Part shown: piece by piece, positions 60,775 through 64,000 of the stretch | Layout of the letters: every line of letters begins with the position of its first letter | Numbering within the stretch: the first letter of the stretch is position 1 | Assembly: GCF_013408245.1 (NCBI RefSeq) | Contig: NZ_JACBYS010000001.1 | Location: 1,612,001-1,676,000, forward strand | DNA length: 64,000 nucleotides | Reading direction: 5' to 3' | DNA from: Duganella sp. 1224 | Lineage (GTDB): Bacteria > Pseudomonadota > Gammaproteobacteria > Burkholderiales > Burkholderiaceae_D | Made by a program: the position numbers and the translations under genes | The notes under the pieces: generated by a model | Told to the model about the DNA's origin: nothing | The model's database searches: none | Seen by the model: only the letters and a program-made list of their open reading frames with translations

Positions 60775-63453
60775 TTGAGACCGCATCGCTACCTCGGAGT
60801 GACGCTGGCGGCGCTGTTGCCGCTCGCCGCGCAAGCCGCTGAACGCCACTCCATCAATGACGGCTGGCGCTTCCAGCGCGGCGACCCGCAAGGCTACGGC
60901 GCCTCGCTGCAATACGATGTGCGCCCCGATATCCGCCAGAGCGCGGACGGCAAGGTGGCCGATGCCCGCCCGGACGAAGCGGAAAAAGTCCAGCGCCCGG
61001 CCGAGGGCCTGCTCAAGCCATGGATACTCCCGAGCGGCAATGCCTTCGTGGCCGATCCGGCGCGGCGCGCGCAGCGGCCCGCCGCCGAGCCGTCGGCCCT
61101 CGCCGCCGCCGCCGCCCCGCCGCTGCTGGCCGCGAACTTCGACGACCGCGCCTGGCGCGCGGTGACGCTGCCGCACGACTGGGCCATCGAGGGCCCGTTC
61201 CTGGCCACCGGCCCCTATGGCGGCATGGGCCGCCTGCAAACCTGGGGCCCGGCCTGGTATCGCAAGAAGCTCGAGATCCCGGCGCGTGATCAGGGCAAAT
61301 CGATCTTCCTCGACATCGACGGCGCCATGTCCTATGCCACCGTGTGGCTCAATGGTCGGCTGGTGGGCGGCTGGCCGTATGGCTACAACTCGTTCCGCCT
61401 CGACCTGACGCCGTACGTCACACCCGGCGGCGTGAACCAGTTGGCGATCCGCCTCGACAACCCGGCCGAGTCGGCGCGCTGGTATCCGGGCGCGGGCCTG
61501 TACCGCAATGTGTGGCTGACGGTGGCCGATCCGGTGCACGTGGCGCATTGGGGCACGGTGGTGCGCACGCCGCAGGTGTCGCGCGAGGCGGCGCAGATCG
61601 ATGTCGCCGCCACCATCGACAACGACGGCAAGGATGCCGCCGCGCTGGAGGTCGGCATCGCGCTGTACCCGCTGGACGACAGCGGCAAGCGCGCCGGCAA
61701 CGCGGTCGCCACGCTGCCGCCGCAGCGGCTCAATCTCGGCGCCGGCCAGCGCGGCACCGTCAACGCCAGCGCACGCCTGGCGCAACCGCGCCTGTGGGGG
61801 CCGCTGCCGCAACAGCGCCCTAATCGCTACGTCGCCGTGACCACCGTCCGCCGCAATGGCAAGGTGGTGGACACGCAGGACACGCCGTTCGGCATCCGCT
61901 CGCTGCGCTTCGACGCCAACCAGGGCCTGTTCGTCAACGGCGAAAAGATCATGATCAATGGCGTCAACAACCACCACGACCTTGGCGCGCTGGGCGCGGC
62001 CTTCAATGTGCGCGCCGCCGAACGGCAGTTGCAGATGCTGCAGGAGATGGGCGCCAACGCCGTGCGCATGAGCCACAATCCGCCGGCACCCGAGCTGCTG
62101 GAGCTGACCGACCGCATGGGCATCCTGGTCATGGACGAGGTGTTCGATTCGTGGGAGCGCAAGAAAACCCCGCTCGACTTCCACCTGATCTTCCCCGATT
62201 GGCGCGAGCAGGACCTGCGTGCCATGCTGCGCCGCGACCGCAACCACCCGTCCATCATCATGTGGAGCGTGGGGAACGAGGTCGGCGAGCAGTACACCGG
62301 CGATGCCGGCGCGGCCATCGGCAAGCAGCTGGTCGACATCGCGCACGAAGAAGATCCGACGCGGCCGGCCACCGGCGCCATGAACTACGCCAAGTCCGAC
62401 ATGCCGCTGCCGGCCACGGTGGACGTCATCAGCCTGAATTACCAGGGCGCCGGCATCCGCAGCCTGCCCGGCCAGTTCCCCAGCTTCCACCAGCGCTTCC
62501 CGGACAAGATGATCCTGTCCAGCGAGAGCGCGTCGGCGCTGAGCAGCCGTGGCGAGTACCAGTTTCCGGTGCCGGGCGTGAACAGCGCGCCGGTGCGGCC
62601 GGGCGTGGGCGGCGATCCGAAACGCCAGCAGGTCAGCGCCTACGAACTGTTTGCCGCCGATTTCGGCAGCTCGGCCGACCGCTCGTGGGCGGCGCAGGAT
62701 CAGAATCCCTACGTGGCCGGCGAGTTCGTCTGGACCGGTTTCGATTATCTCGGCGAGCCGACGCCCTACTACGGCGCGCGCAGCTCGTATTCCGGCATCA
62801 TCGACCTGGCCGGCTTCCCGAAAGACCGCTACTACCTGTACCAGTCGCGCTGGCGGCCGGACCTGCCGCTGGCGCACCTGCTGCCGCATTGGACCTGGCC
62901 TGAGCGCGTGGGCGAAGTGACGCCGGTGCACCTGTTCACCTCCGGCGACGAGGCGGAGCTGTTCGTCAACGGCAAATCGCAGGGTCGCAAGAAGAAGGCG
63001 CCCTATGAATACCGGCTGCGCTGGGACTACGTGGTCTACGAGCCCGGCGAAATCAGCGTGGTCGCGTACAAGGACGGCAAGGAGTGGGCGCGTGACACGG
63101 TGAAGACCGCGCAGGCACCAGCCACGCTGGCGATCAAGGCGGACCGCGCCACCATCGCTGCCGATGGCCAGGATCTGTCCTTCATCACCGTGCGCGTGAC
63201 CGACGCCAACGGCACCACCGCGCCGCGCGCCGAGCAGCGCATCCGCTTCACGGTGGAGGGCACGGGCGAACTGGTGGCCACCGATAACGGCGACCCGACC
63301 AACCTGGAGTCGTTCAAGTCGTCGGAGCGCGCGGCCTTCAACGGTCTGGCGCTGGCCATCGTGCGCGCAAAGCCGGGGCAGCACGGCACCATCACGGTCC
63401 GCGCCAGCGCGCCGGGCCTGCGCGGCGCAGAGGTAGAATTACATAGCAAATAA
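60775..63453 (+). CDS. Glycoside hydrolase family 2 (beta-galactosidase-like), exported
   Basis: A TTG at 60775 preceded by AAGGAGA starts an 892-residue precursor with a signal peptide (YLGVTLAALLPLAAQAAE). The GH2 plan is clear: sugar-binding jelly roll (VTLPHDWAIEGPF; WYRKKLEIP), immunoglobulin-like domain, and TIM barrel with MSHNPPAPELLELTDRMGI, acid/base Glu in WSVGNEVGEQY and probable nucleophile Glu in ILSSESASAL. DUF4982-like (HLFTSGDEAELFVNGKSQGR) and invasin/Big-like C-terminal domains follow. It hydrolyses a beta-galactoside or related plant glycan outside the cytoplasm. It is followed by a GH43 gene 15 bases on, under one LacI-controlled promoter. Confidence 0.94.
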   Translation: MRPHRYLGVTLAALLPLAAQAAERHSINDGWRFQRGDPQGYGASLQYDVRPDIRQSADGKVADARPDEAEKVQRPAEGLLKPWILPSGNAFVADPARRAQRPAAEPSALAAAAAPPLLAANFDDRAWRAVTLPHDWAIEGPFLATGPYGGMGRLQTWGPAWYRKKLEIPARDQGKSIFLDIDGAMSYATVWLNGRLVGGWPYGYNSFRLDLTPYVTPGGVNQLAIRLDNPAESARWYPGAGLYRNVWLTVADPVHVAHWGTVVRTPQVSREAAQIDVAATIDNDGKDAAALEVGIALYPLDDSGKRAGNAVATLPPQRLNLGAGQRGTVNASARLAQPRLWGPLPQQRPNRYVAVTTVRRNGKVVDTQDTPFGIRSLRFDANQGLFVNGEKIMINGVNNHHDLGALGAAFNVRAAERQLQMLQEMGANAVRMSHNPPAPELLELTDRMGILVMDEVFDSWERKKTPLDFHLIFPDWREQDLRAMLRRDRNHPSIIMWSVGNEVGEQYTGDAGAAIGKQLVDIAHEEDPTRPATGAMNYAKSDMPLPATVDVISLNYQGAGIRSLPGQFPSFHQRFPDKMILSSESASALSSRGEYQFPVPGVNSAPVRPGVGGDPKRQQVSAYELFAADFGSSADRSWAAQDQNPYVAGEFVWTGFDYLGEPTPYYGARSSYSGIIDLAGFPKDRYYLYQSRWRPDLPLAHLLPHWTWPERVGEVTPVHLFTSGDEAELFVNGKSQGRKKKAPYEYRLRWDYVVYEPGEISVVAYKDGKEWARDTVKTAQAPATLAIKADRATIAADGQDLSFITVRVTDANGTTAPRAEQRIRFTVEGTGELVATDNGDPTNLESFKSSERAAFNGLALAIVRAKPGQHGTITVRASAPGLRGAEVELHSK

Positions 63454-63468
63454 TCAAAAGGGGGACCG

Positions 63469-64000
63469 ATGAAGAAAGCCATGTTCGCAGCGCTGCTGGT
63501 GGCCGCGCTGTCGCTACCCGCGCACGCGCAACCGGGGCCGCGCACCTGGACGCCGGACAACGGCAACGGCACCTTCACCAATCCCCTGTTTTACGACGAG
63601 TTCTCCGATCCGGACATCATCCGGGTCAACGACTGGTTCTACCTCACCGGCACCACCATGCACGCCATGCCCGGCCTGCCGGTGTTTCGTTCGAAAGACC
63701 TGGTCAACTGGGAATTCCTCAGCTATGCGGCCGACCGCCTGGATTTCGGCCCGGCTTACCGGCTCGAAGACGGTCAGAACATCTATGGCCAGGGCATCTG
63801 GGCGCCCAGCCTGCGCTACCGCAACGGCGTGTTCTACATCTTCAGCAATGTCAATAAACGCGGCACGCAGATCTACTCCGCCATCAACCCGCGCGGACCG
63901 TGGACGCACTGGGAGATGAAACGCAGCCTGCACGACCTGTCGGTGCTGTTCGACGATGATGGCAAGGCGTACGCCGTCTGGGGCCACCAGGACATGCACA
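63469..64000 (+). CDS. Glycoside hydrolase family 43 protein (5' part; runs off the window)
   Basis: The ATG at 63469, after AGGGGGA, starts a frame still open at the window end (177 codons seen). A signal peptide (MFAALLVAALSLPAHAQ) is followed by a five-bladed propeller start: NPLFYDEFSDPDIIRVNDWF with the catalytic-base Asp, then FRSKDLVNWEFLSYA and GIWAPSLRYRNGVFYIFSN. This is GH43, with beta-xylosidase or arabinofuranosidase activity likely. The remaining catalytic residues lie beyond the window. It is cotranscribed with the GH2 gene, suggesting joint breakdown of an arabinose- or xylose-decorated glycan. Confidence 0.9.
   Translation, partial: MKKAMFAALLVAALSLPAHAQPGPRTWTPDNGNGTFTNPLFYDEFSDPDIIRVNDWFYLTGTTMHAMPGLPVFRSKDLVNWEFLSYAADRLDFGPAYRLEDGQNIYGQGIWAPSLRYRNGVFYIFSNVNKRGTQIYSAINPRGPWTHWEMKRSLHDLSVLFDDDGKAYAVWGHQDMH

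Noticed and set aside
60715..63384. An 889-codon open frame antisense to the GH2 gene
   Set aside because: No recognisable domains, and the opposite strand encodes an unmistakable glycosidase.

Overview
The window is gene-dense, GC-rich (about two thirds G+C by eye) DNA from a betaproteobacterium. Gene content and style suggest Oxalobacteraceae of the Massilia/Duganella type: several TonB-dependent receptors, a PEP-CTERM anchored protein, EAL/GGDEF proteins, LacI-controlled glycoside hydrolases and a cryptochrome/photolyase. That placement is inference. No rRNA, tRNA or CRISPR array was seen. Gaps between genes are short and no stretch over about 300 bases lacks a feature.

Layout. (1) 1-2.9 kb: threonine catabolism, kbl plus an SDR-type threonine dehydrogenase, divergent from an XRE-cupin regulator across a 42-bp palindrome. 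(2) 2.9-11.4 kb: a secreted DUF5694-like protein with a prolyl oligopeptidase; a periplasmic cupredoxin in operon with a membrane GGDEF-EAL protein, divergent from an EAL-CBS-GGDEF protein. (3) 11.4-18.2 kb: a Sel1-repeat protein, an Hsp70-like chaperone with a DnaQ-type exonuclease, a LacI regulator and a UvrD-like helicase ending in a DUF5710-like module. (4) 18.3-24.4 kb: OmpA-like lipoprotein, CLC channel, catalase, SulP transporter, small hypothetical protein, Crp/Fnr regulator. (5) 24.5-25.5 kb: a REP-associated tyrosine transposase element bounded by 36-bp perfect inverted repeats. (6) 25.5-36.3 kb: metal and NO functions. Two TonB receptors and a DUF2946-like protein surround a Fur box; then come flavohaemoglobin with an NsrR-like site, a decayed hydrolase, and a zinc cluster (ZnuD-like receptor, DUF2946-like protein, Zur, CobW GTPase with two palindromic sites). 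(7) 36.3-45.1 kb: phytase-like lipoprotein, shortened RecQ-like helicase, PilZ protein and a complete RND efflux operon. (8) 45.1-51.8 kb: a REP-like repeat, PA-domain protease, a PEP-CTERM protein fused to a second module, OsmC, a TonB receptor, a second REP-like hairpin and a LivK-type binding protein. (9) 51.9-56.6 kb: an operon of a class I aminotransferase whose PLP lysine is glutamine, a hybrid histidine kinase and an M20 peptidase. (10) 56.6-64 kb: a deleted FAD oxidoreductase, MerR regulator and photolyase, then a LacI regulator divergent from GH2 and GH43 genes with a clear promoter and two LacI-type operators.

The strongest items for follow-up are the lysine-less aminotransferase, the PEP-CTERM fusion, the transposase element with its possible REP relative, the zinc cluster with its paired palindromes, and the cupredoxin/c-di-GMP block.
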